Part shown: piece by piece, positions 1 to 13,000 of the stretch
How positions within the stretch are numbered: position 1 is the stretch's first letter
How the letters are laid out: each line of letters opens with the position of its first letter
DNA from: Cristatella mucedo
Taxonomy: Eukaryota > Bryozoa > Phylactolaemata > Cristatellidae
Assembly: GCA_009760855.2 (NCBI GenBank)
Contig: WPIO01000048.1
Coordinates: 953,501 to 1,017,500 of the forward strand
Length of the DNA: 64,000 bases
Direction: 5' to 3'
Made by a program: the position numbers and the translations under genes
Notes under the pieces: generated by a model
What the model was told of the DNA's origin: nothing
Database searches by the model: none
What the model saw: the letters and a program-made list of their open reading frames with translations, nothing else

Positions 1-6
1 TTTGTC

Positions 7-66
7 TTAAGCCATAGATAATATCACACCTGGCTCCTAATAATTATAATTTGGGAACCGTTAACA
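7..66. repeat. Dispersed repeat, copy 1 of 2
   Basis: This AT-rich block is bounded by a GGCTCC-like and a GGAACCG end and closely resembles the block at 53207-53266, including about 20 bases of flank. The GGTTC/GAACC ends are inverted, so it may be the end of a small DNA transposon (MITE). The family is not recognised. Confidence 0.4.
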
Positions 67-923
67 GTCAATCATAATCACGATATGACCGACTTAGTGT
101 GCATGCATTTTGCTGCCAAAGCAAAGGCATCGTGATGCCGGCACTAAGAACCGAGCAGAAGCGCGTTCGCACGCGTCCCAGTTACATGTAGGTAGCTCGA
201 CACCCAGCTGAGATACAAAAACACACAGAGCAAGCTAACTGTGCAGAGGGACTACAGGACTCGGGCTAGACAAGATGACCACTAGTGGAGTCATCGACAG
301 GAGCGGCGCATAAAAGCAGATGCTGAGCAGGCAGTCCTGACAGGAGCTAGAAGGACCTAGCCTAGCTGGCTAATCGGAGCTGAGATGTACCGTGCGAGTG
401 ACTCCCAGTTACTGAAGCCAATGTCGTATCAATGTCGTTTTGGGTTGTACTTTGTGCATTGTCGCTCGTACTTAAGATTGCTTCTGCCCGAGATTGCCCT
501 CCCCGTCTGGAGTCCTGTTTCGTGTTTCCTGTGTTTACCGTTCTCCAGTAGCATAATTTAACTAGGGTCCCCAGTAGTTTCGTTTAGTTCCCTGTTGCTG
601 TTGGCACATGAAATGGTATTATAAAGAGGCTTAATCAAGCAGCTGCTCATCTTGCCCTAGCTCAGAGGCGGTTAATGGCACAGGCGCAGCCTGCCGTCAG
701 TCGTCGTAGCGGTTGAGAGAGTGGGGTGCAGGAAGGGGGTAGGCAGGCGTCTCTCGGCAGTGTCTCTCGGCAGCGCAGCTACAAGAGGTCGTGGCAAACA
801 GACGAGTGCATGCTGTGTGCCTCGGCCGACTCGGCGCACCTCGGCCGACGTATCAGTTCTGGAACAGCGAGTGTGCTGCTCGCAGCCGGCTCTCGCATGT
901 ACCGAGCGAGAGGGTCGCAGTAC
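67..923. other. Unassigned stretch
   Basis: No gene, structured RNA or known repeat was recognised here. If the exon at 924-1046 is real, the gene continues leftward on the minus strand, so this is probably intron or a missed downstream exon. Confidence 0.3.
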
Positions 924-1046
924 CTGCTCCGGCTCGAACAGCTGCTCCTCCCACATCAGCAGGGCGCACACGGACCGCTTGCGCACGTCCAGAGTGGCCG
1001 CATTCAGAAACGGCACTCCGTCGCCGACGGTCGCAGCAGTCTTCTT
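924..1046 (-). CDS. Candidate exon 8 of the ABLIM-like gene model
   Basis: This is a 41-codon open exon between a CAG acceptor and a CAG|GTACTG donor, phase 0 on both sides. It encodes a plausible helical segment containing PFLNAATLDVRKRSVCALL and ending WEEQLFEPEQ. Its entry phase matches the exit phase of the candidate exon at 3990-4282, about 2.9 kb upstream in transcript order. I do not recognise the family. It could belong to a different minus-strand gene. Confidence 0.35.
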
Positions 1047-4000
1047 CTGAGATTTCTGGCCAAAACGGAAAGGATCTTCGGATCAGGTCGGTCGAAGCCG
1101 AACAAACACTGGGGACCAGCAGCACGCATCACGAGGTCTATTGGCTGCTGACAAGTCGCAACATTTCCAATGGGGGGCTGCCGAAGCCCTGGCACTGGGC
1201 GCTGTGCTGCTGTGCGTCTGGTGGTCGCCGGGAAGGCGCAGATACGGGCTGGTCAGGGAGCATGACTACACGATGCAGACCGCACCAGCACGTGGTGCCG
1301 CCAAGGAATCATTGCCTCGCCGCAAAATGCGTGTCCATCACGTCTGGCGTTTCACAGCTGAGGTGGCAGAGCGTGCAGCCACCGCGCTTTTCTAGCAAAC
1401 TGCATCAAGAGGTCGCACATGCACTGAGGCACTATCAGCTGCCTGAGGGATAGAATGTGCTTGAATGCCAGGATTAATTAGAGCACGATTAGAGCCTGAC
1501 TGCCAACACAATACTCGTGTCAAGAACCTCTTACACGGGAGGGTGCCTAAAGTGTAAAATAATGCTTGCTTTCAACGAGTTGAGGGAGAAAAATCTGTGC
1601 ACCAGCATCTCCTACTTCCCCCTTAAAGTTGGTGGCAATCGCCTTTGAGATTCCATCTATAAGAATTGATTGCACAGACTGCATAAAAACTCAAAGGGAT
1701 AGGACTCGAGCATTCTGAGTATGAAGAACATCAGCCACACTCTTGAATTACACTACCAACACGAGCCTTGTTCTTCCATCGTTTGCAAAAGGCATCAGGC
1801 TACAGCATCAACTATCTACAAACCAAAATTCAGCAATCACAGGGCCATCGGGAAAGTACTCTTGAAACTTGCGTAACTATAGCATATTGTGCAGAATATG
1901 CTGTGCAGAACACGCAAGCCGCGGCTGCAGCAGAAGATCGAATATAATCTGTTTTTTATCTGGCATGGCTGAAAACAGCCAGCCTTGTTTGACTGTGAAA
2001 AATAAACATAGTTACTGGCAGGATTTAGGCTACGAGTCCAACAATACAAGACTGTGTACAATAAAACACCAGCCGCTAGCAAACAGTCACATTAAACAAC
2101 TTCCACAGCAAGGCTAAACGAAGCCTCTGTCGTCTGCAAGGAACACTTTAATGGATCTCACATCCCTTCAAAACGCATGTCACAAGTAATTTTCTGGGCT
2201 CAACTTACCGGCTGTATGATATCTCTCAGTAGTGCAACGCTATCGGACATAGTTGAGCACCGTAGCAGCGAGCTTCTCTGAAATCGAAGCGTAGAAAGTA
2301 GCAGATCTTTCCAAGAGAACAAAGTCATTTTGGTGACCAACGAATGATTACAAATCATATAATGTCAACTTAAATAGTCGGTTGAATGCAACGCAAACAC
2401 GCTCACGTGCATAGCTTTTCATTAACATGTAGCAGAACGAAACGATGGGCTGTCGTCACGTCCGCCACATCGTCACGCCTGTCACATCACGGATCAAAAA
2501 ATAACACAACTGCTGCTGCACTTCAAAGCACTTGCAGGAATGGCCTGGCGTACAAGGAAGGAAAAACCCTGGCATGCTAAAGTAAAGCAACGTTGTCTTT
2601 TCTTTTCGACATGTGGGCAGCAGAACGACATCCCCACACATGCACAGCCGTCCCCTCACCCCTGCCGATGCCGCTTGGGTGCTGCCAGAGCCACTGCAGA
2701 TTCGGGCGCATCGAAAGCTAGCAAGCTGCATCGCGGCAGCTGCATCTCGGCGTTCAGTCGCGTGTGGGCACACCTCAAACCGGCTGCAGGCGATCGTATG
2801 GTCAGTGCAGCTGTGGCAGTCAGATCGAGATGACGAACGATACAGCGATTCTCTCTAAGCAACAGAAAAGGTGCCTCACGTGGCTTGCGCAAAACAAAAT
2901 CCGAGCTCAGCATCGTGCACTTTACTGCTGCTGCAGCCACATGATGACGAACAAAATAGCTAAGCACGCTGCCGGCAACAAAACACTGCGATTACAAGCC
3001 AATCGAAAGACAGCAAATAAACCAGCTATAAGAGACATGAGTAAAAAGAGTGGATGTGCCCATTTTGAGCAGCAAGCTAGATGTGCACATCCTGCATCCG
3101 ACACGAAGCAGACATGTGTGCGTGCTCGCAGAAAAAAATATGTCCGCTGATGCAACCGTCCAAGTGCTAGGAGAGCCCTTCACTGTCGAGCGAGCAAAAC
3201 AACATCGCACTGCTGCAAGTGAGATGGAGAGCAAGGAAGAGAGGTTGAGAGAGGAATATAAGGGGGAGGAAGAGAGGATAAAGAAGAAGAGATAGAAAGA
3301 AAGGAAGAGAAGAAGAGAGGAGGGAAACAAGAAACAGGGGGAGAGAGAGGGAGAGAGACAGAGAGAGGGGGCAGATTAAAGAAAGCCATAAGAGAAATCA
3401 CAAAAAATGTTCGAGTCGAACCAGCAAAATTGATGAACGGTGCCTCATTTCACAAATAACACTTTTTATTATGACCACTAATCAATAAACCACACACCAC
3501 ACCTTCCTGACGGCCTACAAGGCATTCCTGAAGTATAAATGAGCCAACTGTCTGACTTTTGTTGTCGTTATTCCCTAACTATTGCATCGCGAGACCGGTA
3601 GTCATCAGCACGACATTGAGCACTGCACATCACAACCTTTTCCAGCGATAGATTATGAATTTCTACAAATTTCGGGTTGACTCTGAAAGGGGGCTCCGAT
3701 TTCAGTGCAATAGCCAATCTGATCTGGAGCGATACTAGGGCATTTCCTCGAAGACTCAGGAAAACCGCCAGCAAGGCTGCTGTCGAGGCAACAAGCAACA
3801 ACAACACAAACACACACACACACACACACACACAATGACGTGGCTACGTGTGAAGGAAAGGCTAAACAATCAAAGTATTGAACGATGCACACCACCAGAA
3901 AATAACTGCCACGAGGCTGATTTCCAGATAGGATTGACAGGGTGAGCAAAAATCCGTCCAGTATGTTTGCTGCATTGGCAGCTGCTTACCTCAAACACGC

Positions 4001-7000
4001 TGTCCACGTCGCCAGTGGATGAAGCGTCTGCAACAAAACGAGGCCCGCCTGGTGCGCTTGCAGCAGCAGGAATTACATTCCCATCGAAAAGATGCCAAGT
4101 AAAAGCTGCGTGAGCAGCTTGCCACAACTGTGCATCGACAGCACGAGTTAAATCGGGGATGCTGCCGACGCTCATGGGTCTTCCTTTGCAATATGACACC
4201 AACTGATCGGGGCAGCTGATTGGGATTTTAGCAAACGATGCATAGAAGCATGAATTGACGAAGAAAAAGACGTGACCATGAGCTGAGAACATCAAGCAAG
4301 CTGCACAACACAGCCATGTAGTGCATGAGTTGCATCACGTAATGAGTACGACATCCAAGTATTTTTTAGCTCACAGCTTTAGCTAGCCAGATACTCGTAG
4401 CTGCTCACAGCCGACCCTCAGCGCTTACATGCAGGCTTTTTCTCTAGGCTGCTTGCTATGCTTGGTGACGATCGTCCTCCGTTAGCAGCTCGAAGCCCGA
4501 TGAGTCGACTGGAGCGTGGGACGATCGAATAGGGTTCATCTTCATCGTCGTCATCTGAAAACGGGTCCTAAGGGCAGAGACAGTCAAGCAAAGTGAGTGC
4601 ACGACCGGCGTAGGCAGTGATTAAGTCTCAGCTCACAGTTAAAACTGCAAGATTATCTGTGTGCCAAAGCCGTGGTCAAACGTCAATTGGCGCTGCCGCT
4701 GACCATGTCAGCTGCGTAAAATGCACAGAACTTGAACAGCTTTGAAGAGATTTTGCGAAATGCGCGCTAGTTGTTAATGCTTGAAAAACAGTGGGCATGG
4801 CACACTGCCTGTCACCCCTGCTCGATGGGCGGCCGAGCTCTGACAAGGAAATGCAACGAGTCTTCAACTCAGTTCATTTCGTTTACTTAACACTGCACAC
4901 AACTGACTGGTTTTCTGGCATCTTAATATCGGCACCTTGCAAGTAAACCTAAGCGATGGCATACACTAAGTCCAAGTTGCAGGATCTCGAGCTGTGGCAC
5001 ACGGGTGCTACATGTTATCACAGGTGCTCCCGTGCTAAAGGTCATTGCTTGCAGTTGTCTTCTAGTCCTGTCCTCGCATGCCTCTTGCTTGCATGGCATG
5101 GACTGCCTCTCTTAGACGCAGTGCGAGCGCAGGGAGGACTACTTTAATACGTTCAGCAGCAGCAGCACCAGCTGCTGCTGCTGCAAACTAATCCTGTGCA
5201 ATCAGGTGCTTACAGCTGGTGAAAAACTCTGCTGCTAGCCTTGTCTGTCGTGAGCATCACAGTTACCACATCGCACCACTTCTCGCCGACCTGCACTGGC
5301 TACCAGGCAAGCAAAGGATCGACTTCGAGATTTTGTCGCTCACTTTCAGGTCCCTCCATTCTTTGCCTCCAGCATAACTATCGGATCTACTCCCCCACCA
5401 GGCTAAGCATCGTACCACCCGTTTTACAGAATCTAACTGTTTACCTATACCTCGTAAAAACCTCAAATCCTTTAGAGACCGTGCCTTTATGTCGTATGCT
5501 CCCAAAGCCTGGAACTCACTTCCGACTTGCATCATGACATCTCCAGACCTGACTGCGTTTAAAAAAAAACTAAAAACGCATATATTTATCACAGCATTTT
5601 GTGGGTCCCTGTGATTCGTTCCTTATGTGCTTATGCATGCTGACACTGTTGCATGTTGCCACTAACCACACTTGCATGCTGACCCTGTGCATGTCAACCC
5701 TAACCATGTTATTCTTGTTGCTTATCGAGTATGCTACCACTAATCATTCGATCGTGTTTCCTTAGCAGTAAATATTAAGTGCCTAGAAAGAGATTGAGTT
5801 CTCTGAGGGTGCTTTATCAAGAGCGTTATTAGTATTATTATTATAAGCTCTATATGCTTCCAGCTCTGTACACTGCGAGCTCTATATGCCAGCAAAGCAG
5901 CAGCTCAGAAGTATGCAAAAAGTCACAGACCACTTACATATACGAAAGCACCCGGTGTTCCCGGCGGAGGTAGGGTCGCCGAGCGGGTTCCGCTTGCATA
6001 GGCAGTCGACACTGGTTGCCAATCTAACGACGGTGAGCCTGCAGCAATATGCCTAAGGTTAGTTAAACACATTCTCGCTCCCGATAAGATCAACTGCTGC
6101 TGGCAAAAAAAAAGAAGCAGAGGCAAGGCAGCCTCTCACTGAGTCTCGCGAAGCCTCGGGCCAGGAGCAGCCAGGAGCAAGGCAGGTAACAGCTGGAAGG
6201 CGAAGCAGGCAGCAGGCAGCTCTCTGCGCAGGCGACCTACACATGGGCAAAGCCGGGCTCGAATCGGTCGGACAAGTCGCCCTCCTCTGTCGCGCTGTCG
6301 ACTCGGCCGATCGGCGTGGTCGGTCCGTAGATCGCGACGGCGCTACGGGCAGCAAAGAGCACGCGTGCTGGGAAGCTGATCGCACCAGTCGCTCGCTCGA
6401 GGAGGAAAATGATGGCAACGACGCCGGCAGCGCGAGCGTGTCACCCTGCAGCTAGCGAGGAGCTCACAGGAGTTGATCGACGACGAGAACCTCGGCGGCA
6501 CCGACAGTCGCCCTTTGGCCGATGGGGCTCGAGACGAATCGCGCGGGTCGACAGAGGCAAGCTTCCTTTCCGGCTGAAAACGAGTGGAGAGCAAGGCGTT
6601 CGGTGGCAAGCGTTCGAGCTGCAGCCGGCCGAGGCCAGCTGGCTAGATGCAGCCGCTCGAATGGCGGTGGGTCGACTCGATAAGCCCGACCTTCTGAGCA
6701 GACGGCAAAGCCGTAAAGGAAGCATCCTCGAGCACGTAGTAGAGCAGAGCAGCGTGGAGTACTGAGAAAGGAAAGGCTGAGGCATCAGGCGCTGAGGCGG
6801 CGATTCGGGCGCCTCGTCAACACTGCGGGTGCGGCATCGCCACCTTGTCGCCCCGCCCTAGAATGACCAGGGCAGGAGTGCATAACGCCTCTGCAGCCGG
6901 GTCCTACGTGCGGATTGGGTAGGCATGAGTGACCCTTGTGACAGTGACAGTATTTCGTGCACGCCTTGAAGCGGCCACTGTTGATCGGCGTCGAACCGGA

Positions 7001-10000
7001 AGCCCGGCTGCCGCACACTATCGGCAAAGCTTCGTTCCTTCCCACCCACATGGATCGCAGCTGGTTCGGCGGTGGCGACGGCGGCAGCTAGCTCGCGAGC
7101 AGCGCACATGTCTGACGTGTGACTACGTACGTCTCTCTTCCCCCACCCCCTTCGGCACGTGGCAGAACCGCAGAGCACCGGGCTCACGGCTCTAGCGCTA
7201 GCATAGAAGGGAGGCTCTGTCAATCGGCTTGCTCACTCACCGCCACAGTCAGTTCTGTGATGATATCTCTCACCATCGGAGACTGCTTGGACACTGCCAG
7301 CATCTCTCGCTTCAGCTTGGGACTAATGTCACTCTCGTCGGCCTCTTTGTCGTCGTCGTCGTCGAATTCTTCGCCACCGTTTTCATCCGCAGCGCTGCCG
7401 CTCGCGGGAGCCGACCGACGGCCCTTTTTCCTGTGGCTTCGCCTCACTGCAAGACGTGACCGGTGATGAAATGCTTAATCGGCTTAATCTAAATCCTTTT
7501 GAACTTTTGAGCTGGCGACCTCGGCGCATGTCGAGGCGCCAAGGTCGCCAGCTCAAAAGTTCAAAAGGATTCCAAACAGGAAGGCGACGCACGAACGGCC
7601 AGACGAGATCGAGGCTTGACGACTCCGAGGCGCCTCGCTGCTATTCCAGCATGAGAAGTGAACACCAGGCAGGAAACAGGCCGAGATAAAGCGAGGTGAC
7701 TACCGTCATAAATCTAGCGAGTCCGAGTTAGTTCAAGGCAAAGCGTTGCTGGACAGAAGTAACAGTGTCACCGACACCAGACGGCCAAGCATGCAACGAC
7801 ACCACGCGAGTGGCGGCGGGTGCGCTGGCCCATGCGGCGCCACCGAAACGTGCAGCGGAGGACCGGAGGACACGGTTCGGGTGCGCGTGAGCGACGACTT
7901 TGCGTCAATGGACTGTGCCCCTGGCGATATCTGCGGGCAGCGGTCACTGTGTGCACTCACATAGCTCGGGCAGGACGACGGCTTGAGCGAGCGGTGCGGG
8001 GAAGTCGTCCCTCTCAATTGGTGCTGTTGCACCGGGCTTTGGTGGTTCACCATCCGGGTACGTCGACATCCTGATGGCTTCCTCGGCCTCCATGGTTCGG
8101 CCAGGAGACTTGCTTCTCCGGATGACGACAGGTGGCGAGCGCACAGGACTCAGCAGCTCCGCCATGCCTGCAGACGCGCAATTGCACAATTGCACGCACA
8201 GCGACTCTTACTAACTGTCACGTGCACGAGTGCACGCACGTGATAAAGCGTCACTGGGAGTGTGAACAGTTGCAAGCTCTTGCCACAGCTGCATCCGGCT
8301 GCTTCTGTCTCTTCAGCCACAGCGCCAACAGCAACACAGCTCGCTAAGCTTTCCACACTGAAAAATACTAGCTGATTCAACAGCCTCTTTTGTATAGTAA
8401 CAGAAGAGCCTTTACGGCTATCACCACTGCTTGTAGCAGTGATATTGGATCGCCCACTGCAGGATTCGAACCCATGACCTAGGGACCGAGGTCGTGAAAA
8501 GCAACCACCTTACTTAGTTATGGCAGGGCTAAGTTGGTCTGCTAGTGAAGACCACAGAGATGAAGGTATAGGGTCTTCACGAAACGAGCTCTTTTTGCTA
8601 GACCGCGACAGAAGCTTTAGCTCTGCAGGTCCTAGGCTGTGGAACTCGCTTCCACAATTCTTACGCAACGACATCTACTCTCCAACTGCCGACTATGGCA
8701 CATCTTTTTCAGCGGTCCTGAACTGCTACTTCTATGCTACTCACTACCTGAACTGCTCTCCTAACTCTGCTATGCTTCTCACTTTCTCTTTGTTGCGTGA
8801 GACGAAGTCTGTTGGCTACCGAATGCGTACCGAAAGCCGCTTAGGCTGTGAGTGCGCTATACAAAACTCTCCTGCGTAACACTCACATAGTCTTTACGAC
8901 TTTGTAGAGTTACAGACGGAGATACATTACATTACATTACATTAGTGAGCCATCACGGCTCACCCAAACAGGTCGCTACGCAATGCGCTCACCGGTCTTC
9001 TTCTTTGCTTTGCCGAACACTGGTGTCTCCTTGTAGGAAAAGTGCTCTAAAGCAAATTTAACGATTGCCATAACAAAATAGTAGCTCCCCTGAATGTAGC
9101 GCTATAGACAGCAGCATAATACTGAAGACGAGTGCAAATCGCAGCTCAATTCGAACGCTGCTGCTCTACCAACGCATCAGGACAAAGGAGCCGAACCAAC
9201 ATGATAGGTTATAGCTAGGCCTCGCAGACATTATGCAGCCATCGGCTGCTCGTAACCGTGAGACTACGACCGGTCCTAATCTAGACCACAGAAAACATTA
9301 CGAGGAAAAGATCAGTCAGCGTGGAGAAATTCTTGCACATCGCAAGAAACCCTCCAAAGCATGTCTTAAATCACTGGCTTTCGTGACAGGCGGCTACACA
9401 CTCAGCTCAAGCTCACCGCTATGTGCTCGAGCTGGCAGTAAGGGTGGGCTTTTTATTATAGGCCTTCGAGACTGATGTCCAAATCATTCCTGCAATCAAC
9501 CAGCTGTACATAATTTTAAATTTACATACGTCCTCGTATACATCTGCAAAAAAGCTCCACCTTTTCCACTAATTGTTGCAAGCAGTTACAATTCATCCGT
9601 TGTCACTAATGTCACGTGGTCTTGCGTTGCAACCGTGTATGATGCTGCCGCAGTAGATAGTACGGGTCGCCGGTGCTGATCCAGACAGCAAGCAGCTTGG
9701 AGTGCTGCTTTATCTGCGGCGACATTTATGCCAGTACTCCGAAAGTCGGCACAGCTACACCAGCAGCGGCTCGGTGAAGTCGCAGTTCCCAGACTGCACA
9801 GAAACCGCTTAAAGGATGTGCCAGGATGAAAGTATCGCCGAGTAACCTTGAGGTAAGGCCTCTCAAGCATCCTCCGAGGGCAGCACCATTTGATCATTAG
9901 CATGGAGGCAGCTCCAAAGAAACCGGGCCCATGCTTGAGAGCATCGTAGCAGCAAGACATTCCCGCAAAGGTCGTCTTTGTGAGTGTCGATAACGAGTAG

Positions 10001-13000
10001 GCGTACGATACTATCGTTTTGTCATCAGAAGCATCGGGCGTTGTGTGCACCAGTGTTGCATGCCAAGTCCTCTGCTTCCAACCGTTGTTAAACATGTGAA
10101 AGCGACTCTTGCACACGATACGTCCACAAAGACTTGGATTGTGATGCTGTCCAATGCCCATCATTTTCGTTCCACACTGATTCTGCATTGCTGGCGCCGA
10201 CGCTGCCCGAGATATTGCCTGCTCCTGAGTGATGTCACGTGATCTTCCGCTACTCACGCCGAGGTCAAGCTCACCAGGCATGGCCTAGGTTGTGTCAGAG
10301 GTCGAAAAGTCGAAGAGACCTACTGAAGTGTTCCTGAACTCACTCTGTAAATGTTCTGAGGCACCCAAGCTTCCAGGAAAATCTGCAAAATAACAATACT
10401 AATATATTTGCTATAGTGCCATCAGAGAACTCAATCTCTTTCTAGCATAGGAACCCGGGAAATGACTTGACTTCATCGGTGCTATCGCAGGAAGCACTGA
10501 TTGTCGAGTCGCCTCCAGATTTATGTGCCGTCCACTTTGGGGAACCACCTGAGTCATTGGTCGACTTGAGCATCAGCGACCAATCGCCCCATCTACGACC
10601 TCGGCATCGTACAGGTTCCAGGTACATCGTACGGTTCCAGCTCTCAAGGATGTGCGACAGGAGTGCTACAGCGACTGAATTTACGAAGCTTGCAAGAGTT
10701 TGTGGAAAAGGAGGTGGTGCTTGAAGGGCTGGCATCAATGAGCATCGAGTCGAGCAATAGTTGCCCATTGAGAGCCCATCAGGCCTTACCATCAACGATC
10801 AGCCCACTGACTGGGGGGGTGGGGTGGCGCGCTCAAGAGAGTACCCTGCGCTTTCGATGAGTCCCTGCCAATCGTCTACTATCGTCGTCGTGCAGCTACG
10901 GCTATTCGGACGTCCAGAGGATCAAAAAAAGCTGAGACAGTGGAGGAGTGGCGCTAATGAAAGAAAATACCGTAGGCCATTGTGAAATTGCTCACAATCC
11001 GTGGATGCTTCCTTTCCTGCTTGGCTACGTCCTTTATCTGCTTTGGTGCAACTTGGCCAGCCAGGGGTGCTTTCAGGGTCCTGCACGTCGGTGAACAAAA
11101 TTAATGAGCCAACAATCGGCCGGCCCATGAAATGACATGCACTTCGAGTGACCACCAGCCCTCAGTCGGCCTTTCTTGGAATGTGAAGGTGGCAAATCAG
11201 CTGGACACATCTCGGAGGGCAAACGTCTTTTGGTGGAAACCTCCCCTGGAGAACAGCATGCCCATGAAGGACCATCATACTGTACGGGACTAGAGTCGGC
11301 AAGTGTAGCCACCGGCTCTCTCATTGTAGCTTCCTCCGATTTGCATTAACCAGCCGTGCTGTCCTGACAATCTTCTAATGCTGCGGTTGCAACATTCACG
11401 ACTGTTCACACCTAGCTGCACCATCGGCAAGCATCATATTGCACAGGCAGGACGACCTGAACGTTGTTATTAGACTAGATGTCACGAATACATGGACGAG
11501 CATGACTGTGGTATCCTTATATAAGCACGTCCGAATTTCGGCTTTGCTGTGTAGCTGAAAGTAGGCAGACTTATCTGCAGAGCTGATGTAGTCGTCTAAC
11601 AATAACAATAATAATAATAATAACAATAATAATAATACATTTGATATAGTGCCTTCAGAGAACTCAATCTCCTTCCTGGGCACTTTACATTTGCTGGTGT
11701 CTAGTGAAAGGTCATTAATGAACAGGACACCTGGATTGCTGGCAGATGCTAGCTGGATGGTCTACTCACTAGCCCTTGGGCTGCTGCTGACGAGCGAGCA
11801 ACCATCGACCACAGAGTGAAGATTGTAGATATTGTGCTGCTGGCAGGGCCAGGTGGGAAGAAAACAAGGTCAAGGCAAGCCCGAACTTGGCACGTCCGGT
11901 ATGTATCCAGGATTGAGGATCTCTGTGGACTCTAGCATGCCAACTTGTAAACGTGCACTGCAAACACAGGCACGCTTTTTCTTGAGAAAAATTGCGTACA
12001 AATGGGTAGCTCCGATTAGAAACTCTGCCTTGCACCAAATACGACCACAAAGGATGCGCTTACGCTGGAAGTCCACTTGTATGCACCTGTCTCCGTTTCA
12101 TCTCGTGTGCTAAACATTGCATGTGCACGTTAAACATGCATGTCATGCACTGAAGTCATTGCACCCGCACGTTACCTGTAACTGAAAAGGTAGAAAGGCT
12201 TCTCGGATGGTCATTCCACTCCTGATGTAATGTAATGTATCTCCGTCAGTAACTCCACAAAGTCATAAAGACCATGTGGATGTTACGCAGGAGAGTTTTG
12301 TATAGCCTCACTCACAGCCTAAGCGGCTTTCGGTACGCATTCGGTAGCCAACGGGCTTCGTCTCACGCAACAAAGAGAAAGTGGGAAGCATAGCAGAGTC
12401 ACGAGAGCAGTTCAGGTAGTGAGTAGCATAGAAGTAGCAGTTCAGGACCGCTGAAAAAGATGTGCCATAGTCGGCAGTTGGAGAGTAGATGTCGTTGCGT
12501 AAGAATTGTGGAAGCGAGTTCCACAGTCTAGGACCTGCAGAGCTAAAGCTTCTGTCGCCAACTGTCTTTAAGCAGAGGAATGGGACAGCTAATTTATTGT
12601 CCACACAGGACCTGAGGGCGCGAACAGGCTGAAACTGATGCAGCAGTTCAGCTAGGTATGAAGGAGCCAAGCCGTGGCGGGCCTTGTGGGTCAGCGTAAG
12701 AACTTTGCTCCGTATCCTTTGCTCAACCGGCAACCATCCTAGCTCTTTCAGCAAAGGTGACACGTGCTCGAACCACTGGGACTTGAAGACCAGCCTTGCA
12801 GCCATATTCATAGTCCGCTGTAGTGGCATAATAGCTTTCTTTGGTAGCCCAGCCAAAAGGGAATTACAATAATCAAGCCGAGACAGAACTAAAGAGCTAG
12901 TTAAATTTTTTACAAGCCACTGTGGGAGACAGCTTCTAATCTTGGATAGGGATCCGATGTGATGGCTAGCTGTAGAGGCAGTCTTCTGAATGAAGCTTTT

